64,000 nt of DNA. Origin: Trema orientale. Taxonomy: Eukaryota; Streptophyta; Magnoliopsida; Rosales; Cannabaceae. Both the position numbers and the translations under genes were made by a program. Positions 1 through 9,698 of this stretch are shown piece by piece. The stretch is taken from NCBI GenBank assembly GCA_002914845.1, contig JXTC01000154.1:320610-384609 (forward strand), read 5' to 3'. Under the pieces are notes generated by a model. That model was not told the origin of the DNA. It did not search any database and saw only the letters and a program-made list of their open reading frames with translations. Numbering within the stretch: the first letter of the stretch is position 1; the number at the start of each line of letters is the position of its first letter.

Positions 1-544
1 TAACTTTAACCATTTAGGTTATCTAGTTACTATTTTATATTTTTCTAATTTCTAAATGGTTTCTCTAGTTACTGGTTTCTTTAGTAATTGAATTATTTTA
101 ACAAGGCCAATTTAGTAATTGAATTATTTCTTGTTTGGATCTTCTTCACCTTTATTAGTCTAATGAAAATAAAAAGAAAACTGTTATGAAAAGTTTTATA
201 AAGAAAAAGAATCGTATCAAAATAATTTCTTTCTCTGCTATTGATTATGTGCCGCATTTATAGACATGTGCTAGCTTATTTATTCAGCCCACTTTTTCTT
301 TTTTCTTTTTTTCCTTTTATTTGAGTTACTTTCTTTGTAGAGAATGATGTTTTAATGTCTTTGACTTAGGCGAGAAAGGATTTGGTGCTCTGTTGGCTGA
401 TAACGTTGAAGAAGTTGGCTCCACATATTGCTGTGTATAGTATATTAAGATGTGTTATAACTTTCCTTTTTTTTTTTTGGCTGATTTTTTCATCTAAAAG
501 ATATGTTAAAAGGATAGTTTTAATATTAATTATATATTCTTTCA
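1..544. other. intergenic or intronic DNA, no gene recognised
   Basis: AT-rich sequence. A short open stretch at about 370-435, preceded by a possible splice acceptor, could be an old exon, but I cannot match it to a known protein. Nothing else is supportable here. Confidence 0.4.
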
Positions 545-597
545 GGATTTTATGTTGAACCGAAAACCAAGCTCTTGTTTATCATTCGCATCCGTGG
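545..597 (+). pseudogene. possible ribosomal protein L7 exon relic
   Basis: Seen: after a 'ttcag' acceptor-like sequence, the plus strand reads FYVEPKTKLLFIIRIRG and then meets 'gtatg', a good splice donor. From memory of the family, large-subunit protein uL30/L7 has a segment of the form GFYVxPExKLLFIIRIRGIN. No neighbouring L7 exons were found on either side within the next kilobase. A lone exon therefore suggests a decayed copy or a captured fragment, or the window edge may have cut a larger gene whose next exon lies behind a long intron. The match is short, so confidence is modest. Confidence 0.35.
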
Positions 598-1162
598 GTA
601 TGTTTTTATATTTCATTGAATTTGAATTTTCTAAATAATTAGATGCAATGTGTTGGCTCTTAATTTTTCTAAATAATTACTTTTCAATATTAATGCTATA
701 CACCCAAAGTTTGATTGAAGTATGATGTATTTACTTTATTAAAATCTCCGAATTGACTTTATGTAAAGTATATGGAACACCTTCAAAGCAAAAAGAAAAT
801 ATTTATAATGGAACAACTGGTTTCACTCCATATTGTCTTACGAAATTTGACTGAATTATGATGTATTTTGCAGGCTGAAACTGTAGTTGTGGCTTTCAAT
901 TGTAGTTGCGTGATTCTAAGGTTGTTGCGCGTATGACTCGTGCCACATTTGAATTAAAAGACTTGCACCACATAATGGAGTATATTAGAAGACTATGGTG
1001 CAAATTTGTTTTTTCTTATACATGTTTATAAAAATACTCTCATTGAGAAAGTTAAAGTTCTTTTCTTTCCTTTTTTCTTTTTCTAAAGGAATTTTGTATA
1101 TTTCTTTAGTCATGTATATGGAGTTCATGTACATACATGGGAAGCCAATCTTGGAACAAGTT

Positions 1163-1183
1163 TGCGACAAATTTCTTGTAGTA
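1163..1183. mobile_element. CACTA-type transposon terminus
   Basis: The sequence ends in TTTCTTGTAGTAGTG, the reverse complement of CACTACTACAAGAAA, the usual terminal motif of plant CACTA (En/Spm) elements. The other end was not found, so this is a lone terminus or the end of a much larger, partly lost element. Confidence 0.4.
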
Positions 1184-1319
1184 GTGATGTTACATTAAAT
1201 GAATATTGTATTTGAAAAAATAGATTTTTAAATGTATATTTGAAATACAAAATTAATGTTCGAATACAAATTTGAAATACACTAGAGGTAAACAAATTGG
1301 CTATAAATTTGAAAAATTA

Positions 1320-1958
1320 TGAATATATATATCTTCTAAAGACAAGAAACTTTCATCCCTAAAACTATTTTTAGAAACAAACTATTGGTCTCGTTAAGTA
1401 GATAATTTTATTTAATTTAGCTTCAAAATGCTTGATTCTTTTATTTATAGATTTCTTTTTAAAGACGATAATTTAGTATTTTAGAGACAAACAAGTTCTC
1501 GTCTCTGATTACGTAATTAGAGACAAAATTTCAGTTTCTGCATATAAATAATTTCATCTACCATGGTTTGCAAACGACGAATTCGTAATCTACAATATGA
1601 TTTTTAGAGATGACAATCTGTTATTTTTTCGTCTCTGATTATATAATCAAAGACAAAATTTTGGTCTCTGTATATAAAGAATTTCGCCTACTATTATTTG
1701 CAAATGACGAATTTGTCATTTACAACATGATTGTTAGAGACGATAGTTTTTTAATTCAGAGACACTTTTTTGATCTCTGAATACTAAACTTTTAGAGGCA
1801 AAATACTAATCGTCTCTAATAATTATTAGAGACGTGTTTTTAGAGACGAATGGTGACGAAATGATTTTTCGTCTCTAAAAAGGTTTTAGAGACGAATAAA
1901 AGTATTTTTAGAGACCAAAAAATTCGCCTCTAAAAGTGATTTTTCTTGTAGTATAAAT
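1320..1958. mobile_element. CACTA-like element end with subterminal repeats
   Basis: The segment contains at least ten scattered copies of AGAGAC or its complement GTCTCT, mostly as CGTCTCTAA / TTAGAGACGAA, in both orientations. It finishes in GATTTTTCTTGTAGTA, the reverse complement of the CACTA-type terminus TACTACAAGAAAAATC. Dense short subterminal repeats next to this terminus are characteristic of CACTA transposons, where the transposase binds. No transposase gene is present. The left edge is a guess set by the first clear repeat. Confidence 0.55.
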
Positions 1959-3355
1959 TTAAATACATTTATTCATCTGAAAACACATTAGTACCGCCTA
2001 CGGATAGCCTATCTACCAAATTAATTACCAATTGTATCATTACACATTCAAGTCAATTATACATCTGAATCATGTGTATACATATTTACATTCACACTTA
2101 GACCTCATATGCTAAATCAAGTTTTATGCTAACCCACCTAGTAACATAGCGCAACTTACATAGCCATATTTTAACTTTATTCACTTATTCCAGCTATGCA
2201 TTCATTATTCATCATAAATGCCGAATTCTGTCTCATACTAAGACCCTTTGTGTGATTCTATGAAATCTAGTAGGTTAACACACAACTGGCCACATGACCC
2301 TTCTGATGTCACATCACATTAGAGTATAGTTGAATGCTAACTCCGGTTCTTAATCTTTTTTTTTTCATTGTAATTACGATCCTTGCTTTAATCCTTTATT
2401 AGGCCCTTTTGCCCACGAATTAATTTGTAGCTCTTATAAAGGGATCGTTGTCATTGCTCATAACTACTGTACCTTGTGGGTTTTATAACAATTAAAAATT
2501 TTCTTTTATTGCATTCTAGTAATATTTAAACTCAAGACCTCTACTTTAAAAAATACTTACAAGTTTAGCTTTCTTTCTCTCATCTTTTCCTTCTAATTTG
2601 GATAATTTATAATTTGTTTTTTCCTTAATCTTTTCTCTTTCATCCCATTTGACACTTACTTTCGGACCAATCACAACATTTTTCACTTTTTCTCTACATT
2701 TCTCTCATACAGTTTTCGTTGCTCTTCAGTTTCCTCTCTAATAAACATACCCTAATAGCCGAAGGTGATGTAATACATCAAAATATCTGATTATTTGTTT
2801 TTTAAAAAATTTAAATGCCATAAAACATGTGTAATAATGTAGATTAGGTTAATTTAAACATATATTAACTTTCTTCCATAAAACTCTGCATTCTAGAGCA
2901 ACAGCTCGTTTCTTCAGCTAGCATGAAATTCATGACAAGCCTAATAGAAAATATTCACAAAACTCTGCAACGTAAGATTTCAAAGTCATTTTGTTTAACT
3001 ATTTTGTAGTTTTAAAATCAGAGCAATTAAATTCTCATATATCCTTTTAACTTTGGAATTTGTCTCACACAAATCTGACTGGCCTCAAAACTGATTCCAA
3101 TGTCTCCCAATAGTCCTTACTGAGCTAATTAATCAAGTACTAAACCATGATCAAATTCAATCATACACAGAAACTAATCAAGCTAATCAAAAGCACTACA
3201 CACAATCCGAAAACTCAAGATACATTCATATACCATGTCAGGTTGAATGAAGAATGACTACACAAATATGATCATAGGTCTTTCAATGTTATCAAACTCA
3301 AAGTAACTGAAATGAAATCTACCTTACTGAACGGACATTTTATTAAGCAGCTATA
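1959..3355. other. intergenic DNA, 3' flank of the next gene
   Basis: No open frame of interest and no clear repeat. The stretch nearest 3355 is the 3' side of the minus-strand gene that follows. Confidence 0.4.
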
Positions 3356-5387
3356 CTACTCTGGCTTCAGGTCCAGGTTGTTCCATATTGCTTTAATCTC
3401 ATCCAATACTTCGTCTGGGATGGATATTTCCATCCTCAGCTCATTTATCTTTGACCTTATTCTTTCCAGCTTCTCTTCAAACTTCACACAACATCTCATG
3501 TAAGCTTCCTCATTCAAAAACATTTCATATTGCAAGTTGGGATAGAAACAGGCAACTTCCAAACGTAAAATTTCCACCATGATCATTCGAAGGAGAAAAT
3601 TGATCTCCTCCTCCTCTGTCTCCTTACCTTTCGCCTTTCTGTCGTCCGATATGGCTGCAGGCCTAATGGTTCTGTCGAAAAGTTGCACAGTGGAGACGAA
3701 GTTGTTGATGACAGTAGAACTGTTTCCCACACTTAAGCATCTCAGTATTGTTGCAAACTCGAAAAGAGTTTCTGATATTGCTTTACCGTCGGAGCTGACC
3801 ATGAAATACTGAATTAGAAACATAGATATCTGAGTCCCGAACTCGACTAACCGATTCCTAAAGCTCATTGCGTGTTTGCGGATCCAACGATTTTGCATCA
3901 TCTCACTCAACTTGCCCTGTCTTTTCCCCCCGTTTCCCTCAGGCGCTTTTTTCCAAGTGCGCTTCATGAAATCCTTTAATCGAACAACGTACTGATTCAA
4001 GGTTTCAGCTTCGGTCTGACGTTTTGGAACATTGTACTGCATCTGAGCTTTAAATTCAGTCATTCTAGCATTAATGTCCTCGAAAAAATTCTTGTAGCTC
4101 TCCAGATCTCCCTTGACTTTCATCCAAATTTTGGCTATTTCTTTACTCTGACAGAACGTATTTCCTATCATATCAAGGAGCTTTATTTCTTCCACTGATA
4201 CCCCATCTTTGAAATTCTTGAGTTCGCAAATCTTCTCAAGGAATTTCTCTGCCAAAACATCGATCTGCGAAGTGATTTTGACAACATCCCGGTCTCTTCG
4301 ATTCTCTCTTCCTAGAACATTAGTCTCCGTCGCTGAACGACACATCTGAATAAGTACCAAAAAAAAAATATATATATATATATATATACACAATACAACA
4401 TCAAAACATGAAGAGTCAAACAATATCGAAGTACAACAAGTTTAGAGTTCACATCACCTTCATGAACTCCTCGGTCCTCTGCTCGTACTCAGGGATCTTG
4501 CTCTCGTAATTTTGCAAAGCCTTCTCAAGAACTTCATGTTCGGAATTGGTGTTATGAAGCCTCTCCCTCTCTGTTCCTAAATACACCACGATTTCCCACA
4601 ACTCTTTTCCGAACTTGTTTTCGTTTCGAATGTCCTTTTGTAGGTCGGTGTTATCTGGAGCATCAAGAATTGTCAGGAGGCTTTTTTCTTCGGACTCAAG
4701 AAACTCCATGTCACCTACTTCCACGGATCCCTTGTCTTTGACATTCTTGAATATGCAAACCCTCCGAAGGAGCCTCAGTGCCGAAAGTTCAACGTTCGAA
4801 ACGAGGATATCGAGCTCAATTTCAAGAGCTCTTACGTGATTATAATCCATTACCGATCGACTCTTCTGTTAAAGACCCGAAAAATAAGATATAAAAAAAA
4901 ATGAATGAAGAATCATACCATCAAATTAGAACAATAATTAAGTCCGGAAATTAGATTATTATATCACCTTTAAGAACTCCACGCACTTGTCCACGTAGTT
5001 GGGTAGCACATTTTTGAGGTACTCATCCAAAGCCAGGTTTAGATCAGGAAGATTTCCCTTGTCTTTGACATCTTTTGTGTGGACCTTGGTGTTGATTGTG
5101 CTTTCAAGCGCCTGCTTCAATCTTCCGATATCCACCATGGCCTCCCCCAGCGGTTTTGACCACTTGATCATGGGATCTTCCTTTCGAAGCCTGTCTCTTA
5201 GACATGTTGTCAAGGGATTGTCTACATATTTCTTGAGTAAAAACTCCATGATTTCGAGGAACTCCATTTCGTCGGCGAAATTCTTGTTTTGGCGAACGCA
5301 ACGAATGATTCTCAGTGCCGAAACTTGTATCTCCGATAGCAGGATATCGATTTCTATTTCGAGCACTCTTACGTGACTATACTCCAT
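3356..5387 (-). CDS. uncharacterised three-exon helical protein with three internal repeats (605 aa)
   Basis: I do not recognise this family. Proposed exons on the minus strand are 5387-4968, 4865-4458 and 4345-3356. Both introns are GT-AG and phase 0, and both donors read AAG|GTGAT. Exons 1 and 2 each encode one about 137-residue repeat: EYSHVRVLEIEIDIL opens the first, DYNHVRALEIELDIL the second, and both end in EFLK/EFMK. Exon 3 opens with a third, more diverged repeat, closing at RLKDFMKRTW, and adds a charged helical C-terminal half ending IWNNLDLKPE. The protein is rich in Glu/Lys and predicted helix, with no signal peptide or clear membrane segment. The start is the ATG before EYSHV; the reading frame stays open upstream, so a longer N-terminus is possible. 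A TA microsatellite lies in the second intron. Related broken copies lie at 6432 and 22050. Confidence 0.75.
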
Positions 5388-5479
5388 TGCTGACCTATTC
5401 TTCACATAAATTAAGAAACGTAAAACGTTTGCTTCTTGGCTTTGCTTTGCTATGCTTTCTTTCTTTCTTTCTTTATTTC

Positions 5480-5545
5480 TTGAGAGAGAGAGTTTGACGG
5501 AGAGTGAGAGTGAGAGTGAGGGTGAGAGTGAGAGTGAGAGAAGAT
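5480..5545. repeat. GA/GAGTGA purine-rich simple repeat in the gene leader
   Basis: A run of gagaga followed by repeated gagtga units. On the minus strand this is a CT-rich tract just upstream of the three-exon gene, a common make-up for plant 5' untranslated leaders. Confidence 0.6.
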
Positions 5546-5825
5546 CAGGTATCAGGTTGTTATGTTTATTAATAGTAAAAGAAAACCTGCTCATAACAGG
5601 TATTTCTGTTATGAGCAGTTAAGAGTGTTGTGATGTCGTTTATATTATTTTCTCTTTATGAAAACGGAAACCACGTGGTTTTATTTGACTCAATGTGTAA
5701 ACGACGTGATATTTAGTTGGATTTACAATACGGCGTCTCATGATTATTACTAGTAGAAGAAAAACGCTCAATATGTATAAAGAAAACTATCTGGAATTAT
5801 AATGTACAGGAAATGCTTCAATTTA

Positions 5826-6015
5826 ATATATATATATATATATGGGCACCCATATTCTTTTCCACTTATCCATAGGCATTATTTTGCCTAATAAAAATTT
5901 ACCATGCACGTGTAAAAGACGGATAGAAAAAGTCATTAAATAATAAATATATTTTTTATTTTTTTATTTTTCAACTACTCAAATTATAATAACTGTTGGA
6001 TCATATAAATATATA
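5826..6015. repeat. dispersed AT-rich repeat, second copy near 61.44-61.74 kb
   Basis: The TA run plus GGGCACC, and the phrase CAACTACTCAAATTATAATA followed by ACTGTTGGATC, recur with small changes at 61.5-61.74 kb. A dispersed non-coding element is the simplest reading; no terminal repeats were defined. Confidence 0.4.
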
Positions 6016-6431
6016 TCAACTATTGGATCATATAAATATATATCAGGAAAAAAATATTTATTAGATTGGAAACTATATATATCAGAAAAGAATACCGCTC
6101 AGAACAAAATATTACAAGCAAAAAAGTTATGTCGTTTATTAATTCCCATAAAAACACACTGTCGTTTATTTCGTTTGGGATAAATACTACACACAGAAAT
6201 GACTTCTGTCGTTTCTCCATATTCTCCAACAACATATAGATGCCGTCAAATTATCAAGAAAATATGACAGAAATACCTACGTTTCTAAAGACATCTACGG
6301 AATCAAATTAAGAAGCAAACAAACTAATTCAAATAAAGATTGCCCTTTTCGTTTTCTACTTAAAATATGTATGTGTATGCTCTTTTCGTTTTCATGCATG
6401 ATACATATTCTTCATTGTGTTATTTTCTCAG

Positions 6432-6874
6432 AAGAAAGGACTTACTTGGAAAGATTGCACAAGTTTATGAAGACGACTTGGGGAAATGAGGCGGAGAAAA
6501 ACAGAGAGAAAGAACAGAAGAGTTTGATTGAGTGGATGGAAAAGATTGACCAATCAAATGAAGAGGCTAAGATTGCTTTCGATGCCCTCAAGAATTCTTT
6601 TACTCAACATGGGATTCAAATCTTTAAGTTTCTCATTGAGTACATGTTGTTGATCATCATGGAGGCTTCGGATGAGAGTGAAGAAATCTTGGCACTTTGT
6701 TTTTATGAGGTTGAAGCTCTACTCAAATGCCTAAATGTGGAAGAGAATTCTCATTCTATTTTCATAAACACGTTCATTTCAATGTCACAATTTTCCGAAG
6801 GAGCAATGAAGTTGGCAGGACCATTTTCGGACAAGGCAAAGGGCTGGAAAATTAAGGAAGATACTGACGTTTGA
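6432..6874 (+). pseudogene. truncated copy of the three-repeat family, C-terminal exon only
   Basis: Clear similarity to exon 3 of the gene at 3356-5387, on the opposite strand. RLHKFMKTTW matches RLKDFMKRTW, then follow related stretches around LIEWMEK, GIQIFKFLIEYML, EALLKCLNVEENS, TFISMSQF and SDKAKG. The copy starts at a good acceptor (tattttctcag at 6421-6431) and keeps one open frame of about 147 codons to a stop at 6874. It ends just after KAKG, where the intact gene goes on for another 100 residues, and the first two repeats are missing. No upstream exon was found in 5.7-6.4 kb. It could be a dead fragment or a short expressed derivative; the open frame leaves this undecided. Confidence 0.7.
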
Positions 6875-7544
6875 ATTAGACTCAGTAGTTGAATTACTAA
6901 TCTCTGAGTTTCAACATTATTTTTCGATGTATTAATCTCTGTGCTTAATACTCCACTACATGCTTTTCATTGTCGTTTTCCTTAATTTGAACTGAAACAG
7001 ACTTTGGTTTCGCTCCGAAACAGATGTTATTTTTCGCTCCTTAAGTCAAAGAAACGACACAATAATTTGGTGGAAATTAGTTCCTTTCCAATAAACAATA
7101 AAAAGTTCCATAAAAGGTCTTCGACTCTTGGCCATATTCTGTCCTCCTAATTGTGCAAAAACATTGTCGTCATTAATGGTAATTTCTTTATCTTATTTTC
7201 ATTGTTAATAGATATATATATACAGTATTAAATAATAAAAGTAATTGCATGTATTAATTGATCCCTAAAAGTGTTTGATGAGTAACTGTTGTTTCATAAA
7301 AAGTAAGTATTTGATCAGGAAACATACCTTAAATAATCTTAGCAATATAAAAAAAAATGTATATACATTATGTCGTATATATGTATATAGATAACTTCCT
7401 TAAAAACGTCGGTAGCTAAGTCTAATATTGTTTACTTGACTGGATAAGCATCCCTAAATTTAAAAAGAATAAAAATGGGGAAAAGAATGGGCTACTTCCC
7501 AAAACACAAAAAAGGAAGTTGACAGAGTGTGACAGCGGCTAATC

Positions 7545-7552
7545 TATATAAA
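7545..7552 (+). promoter_or_regulatory. TATA box of small SMR-like gene 1
   Basis: TATATAAA lies about 125 bp before the ATG. The same box in the same surrounding sequence (AATCTATATAAAGGG) is found 1.83 kb downstream at 9372, in front of the paralogous gene, which supports both as core promoters. Confidence 0.7.
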
Positions 7553-7675
7553 GGGTCACTTAATTGGCCTATTCCTTCATACAATTTGTCTTATCTCTCG
7601 GTTTCTCTTTAATTTGTTTCGTTTTAAGTGTGTTAAGAGAGTAGAGGTGTTTTGAGTCTTCTTCACTTTGAAGCC

Positions 7676-7888
7676 ATGGACAATGTCGTTGATGCTGTCT
7701 TTTCCACCCCCGAAGGCAAAAAATATCTTGTACCGGAGGTCACAACTTGTCCACCAGCTCCCATAAAGCAGGCCCTCAAAACACAAAGGAGTAGTGTAAA
7801 CGTATTGGCCAAAAAGTTTAAAGAAGCATTGGCAAACGAAGATGATGAAGTGTCCACCGCCAACCAGAAAACAGGCCAATCCACTTGA
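7676..7888 (+). CDS. small protein resembling SIAMESE-RELATED CDK inhibitors, copy 1 (70 aa)
   Basis: Open frame MDNVVDAVFSTPEGKKYLVP, then EVTTCPPAPIK and a basic stretch around SVNVLAKKF. The pattern TP-x(6)-(I/V)P-x(4)-CPPAP-x-K matches the best-conserved motif of the plant SIAMESE/SMR family, small inhibitors of cyclin-dependent kinases that promote endoreduplication. The N-terminus is shorter than most SMRs and the usual C-terminal acidic cyclin-related motif is not obvious, so this may be a diverged or partial member. A tandem paralog lies at 9507. The promoter (TATA at 7545) and leader are conserved between the two, which argues that both are or were expressed. The start is the first ATG of the frame, in the context GAAGCCATGG. 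Confidence 0.55.
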   Translation: MDNVVDAVFSTPEGKKYLVPEVTTCPPAPIKQALKTQRSSVNVLAKKFKEALANEDDEVSTANQKTGQST

Positions 7889-8796
7889 AATTCTATGGAC
7901 GTAATTGGTGTCAAATTGGTCATCTGGTCTTGAGACTACTTTCCTTAGCTTTAAGTCTTATGTGCAGTATAGCTTATAAATTTGGTAATTAACAAGGAAT
8001 TTGTTAGTTAATAGTAGTTTTTTTCATACAAGTTTTTCGGTTTGTGTATCTGTTTAGTTGATTAATCAAGTTGTATCAATGCGTTTAGTTTCAATTTAGG
8101 GTCCTTCATAATGTCAAAAAAAAATTATGGTTTCTTACTATATTTATTATTATCAAATGGTTGCGTAAAAGCACGTTGAAAGCATAACTTGGTGGAAAAA
8201 AACATCAGAACTTTCATCCAAGTCCTTTTGCCTGCATTTTGTTAAATTTCTTCTTAATTCGATTGTTATATTATTTTTTCTCATTCCCTATACTCTTATA
8301 TAATGGTACTCTTGTAGTCCTTAAGAGAGAAATAGTGATCCAACTTACTGTTAATTTATGCCCTTAAAGTTGTCTATAGAAAACCAAAAATAAAAATAAA
8401 ATAAATATAAGGTAAGACAAAGTTTTTTTTAATAAAAAATGGAAAAAAACAAAACTACAAGTAATGTGCAAGGCTTTGTTTCTATTTATTCGCATGATAA
8501 CGTTACTTAAAGACAATATAATTTTTTTAAACATATAGATTATCTAGCCTAATAGTACTAATGTGTTATGGAAAAGGGTATATACATAGTTTTTTGTTTT
8601 TTTCTTCTTTAAGCATTTGGAGAGACTTGTGAACAAATTTTCGGGAAAACAGTTTATACATAAAATGTAATTCCACCTTTATGTCTTTTTAGTAAGTGAA
8701 AAAAATTATTAGAATGAAGTGTGGTAAGAGTAGACAATGTGTGGTAACAGACACAGATCTTTTTCTTTGGAAAAAAAAACGAAAACTGCACTTTTA

Positions 8797-8990
8797 TTAC
8801 TCAAACAAATCTGTACAATCAGAGAAGACTACAGAATCCGCCCGGGAGGAAAACTCCTCTAGCCAAATAAAAAAAACCAAAAGTGGTAAATAGCCTATCT
8901 CGATCGTTATACAATGACCAACTTTATTGCAATCACGCACAACATGAAAATCATTCTTATGAACATCAGGAAACAAAGATTTAATGTCAA
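8797..8990 (-). mobile_element. LINE-type RNase H domain relic
   Basis: The minus strand reads LFPDVHKNDFHVVRDCNKVG, with the downstream phrase FIWLEEFSSRADSVVFSD. This resembles the end of the RNase H-like domain (RVT_3 type) carried by many plant LINEs, of the form HVxRxxNxxAHxLA followed by WLEExPxxxxxVVxxD. It is only a fragment; no reverse transcriptase is next to it. It sits between the two duplicated SMR-like genes. Confidence 0.5.
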
Positions 8991-9371
8991 AATGAATTAG
9001 ACCTTTTTTTATTAATAGATCTATCGTGGGGTTAATTAGATGAGCTAAAGATTGTCCTGCAGGTATATATGTAATGTTACATAATAAAACTACCTGTATA
9101 TTTGATCCCCTAAAATGATTTTGAGTAACCGTTTGTTTCAAAAAAAAAAAAAAAAAAATTAAATTCAGGAAACAAAATGTATTTCCAACTTTGCATATAT
9201 AGATTTCCTCAATTATAACTGAGAACGACGGTGGCCTATATGGTTTACTTGACTTAATTAGCATTCCTCAAATTATTATAAAAAAACCCAAAAAAGGAGT
9301 AAAGAAAGGGTTACTTTCCAAAAACAGAAAAAAAGAAGTAACTCGCGACAAAGTGTTGCAACCCCCTAATC

Positions 9372-9379
9372 TATATAAA
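9372..9379 (+). promoter_or_regulatory. TATA box of small SMR-like gene 2
   Basis: TATATAAA about 130 bp before the ATG at 9507, in sequence closely similar to that around the TATA box at 7545. Confidence 0.7.
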
Positions 9380-9506
9380 GGGCTCTTAATTGGCCAATTA
9401 CTTCATACGTACAACTTGTCTCTCTGTTTCTGCCTTTGTCGGTTTAGATCAGTGTTAAAAGTAGTGTTGAGGTTTCTTAAGCCTTCTTCAATTTGAAGCC
9501 ATAGCC

Positions 9507-9698
9507 ATGGACGATGTTGCCGTTGTGTCCACCCTGAAAGGCAAGAAACACCTCATACCGAAGGTCACAACTTGTCCACCAGCTCCCAAAAAGCAGGCTC
9601 TCGGAAAGCAAAGGACTAATGTAAACGTATTGGCCAAAAAGTTTGAACAATTAGGAGCAGACGGAGATGATGACGTGTTCACCGGCCCGAAAAAATAA
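9507..9698 (+). CDS. small protein resembling SIAMESE-RELATED CDK inhibitors, copy 2 (63 aa)
   Basis: MDDVAVVSTLKGKKHLIPK is followed by VTTCPPAPKKQ and NVNVLAKKFEQL. It is a tandem duplicate of the gene at 7676, with the CPPAP motif and the LAKKF segment unchanged. The conserved TP of the SMR motif has become TL here. The acidic end (DGDDDVF) is kept in character but differs in sequence, so the coding part has diverged while the core motif has been held. Promoter and leader are homologous to copy 1. Function is inferred from the motif only; a short peptide of another family with a similar proline motif cannot be excluded. Confidence 0.55.
   Translation: MDDVAVVSTLKGKKHLIPKVTTCPPAPKKQALGKQRTNVNVLAKKFEQLGADGDDDVFTGPKK

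Noticed and set aside
4999-5376. 125-codon plus-strand frame
   Set aside because: Antisense shadow of exon 1 of the three-repeat gene.
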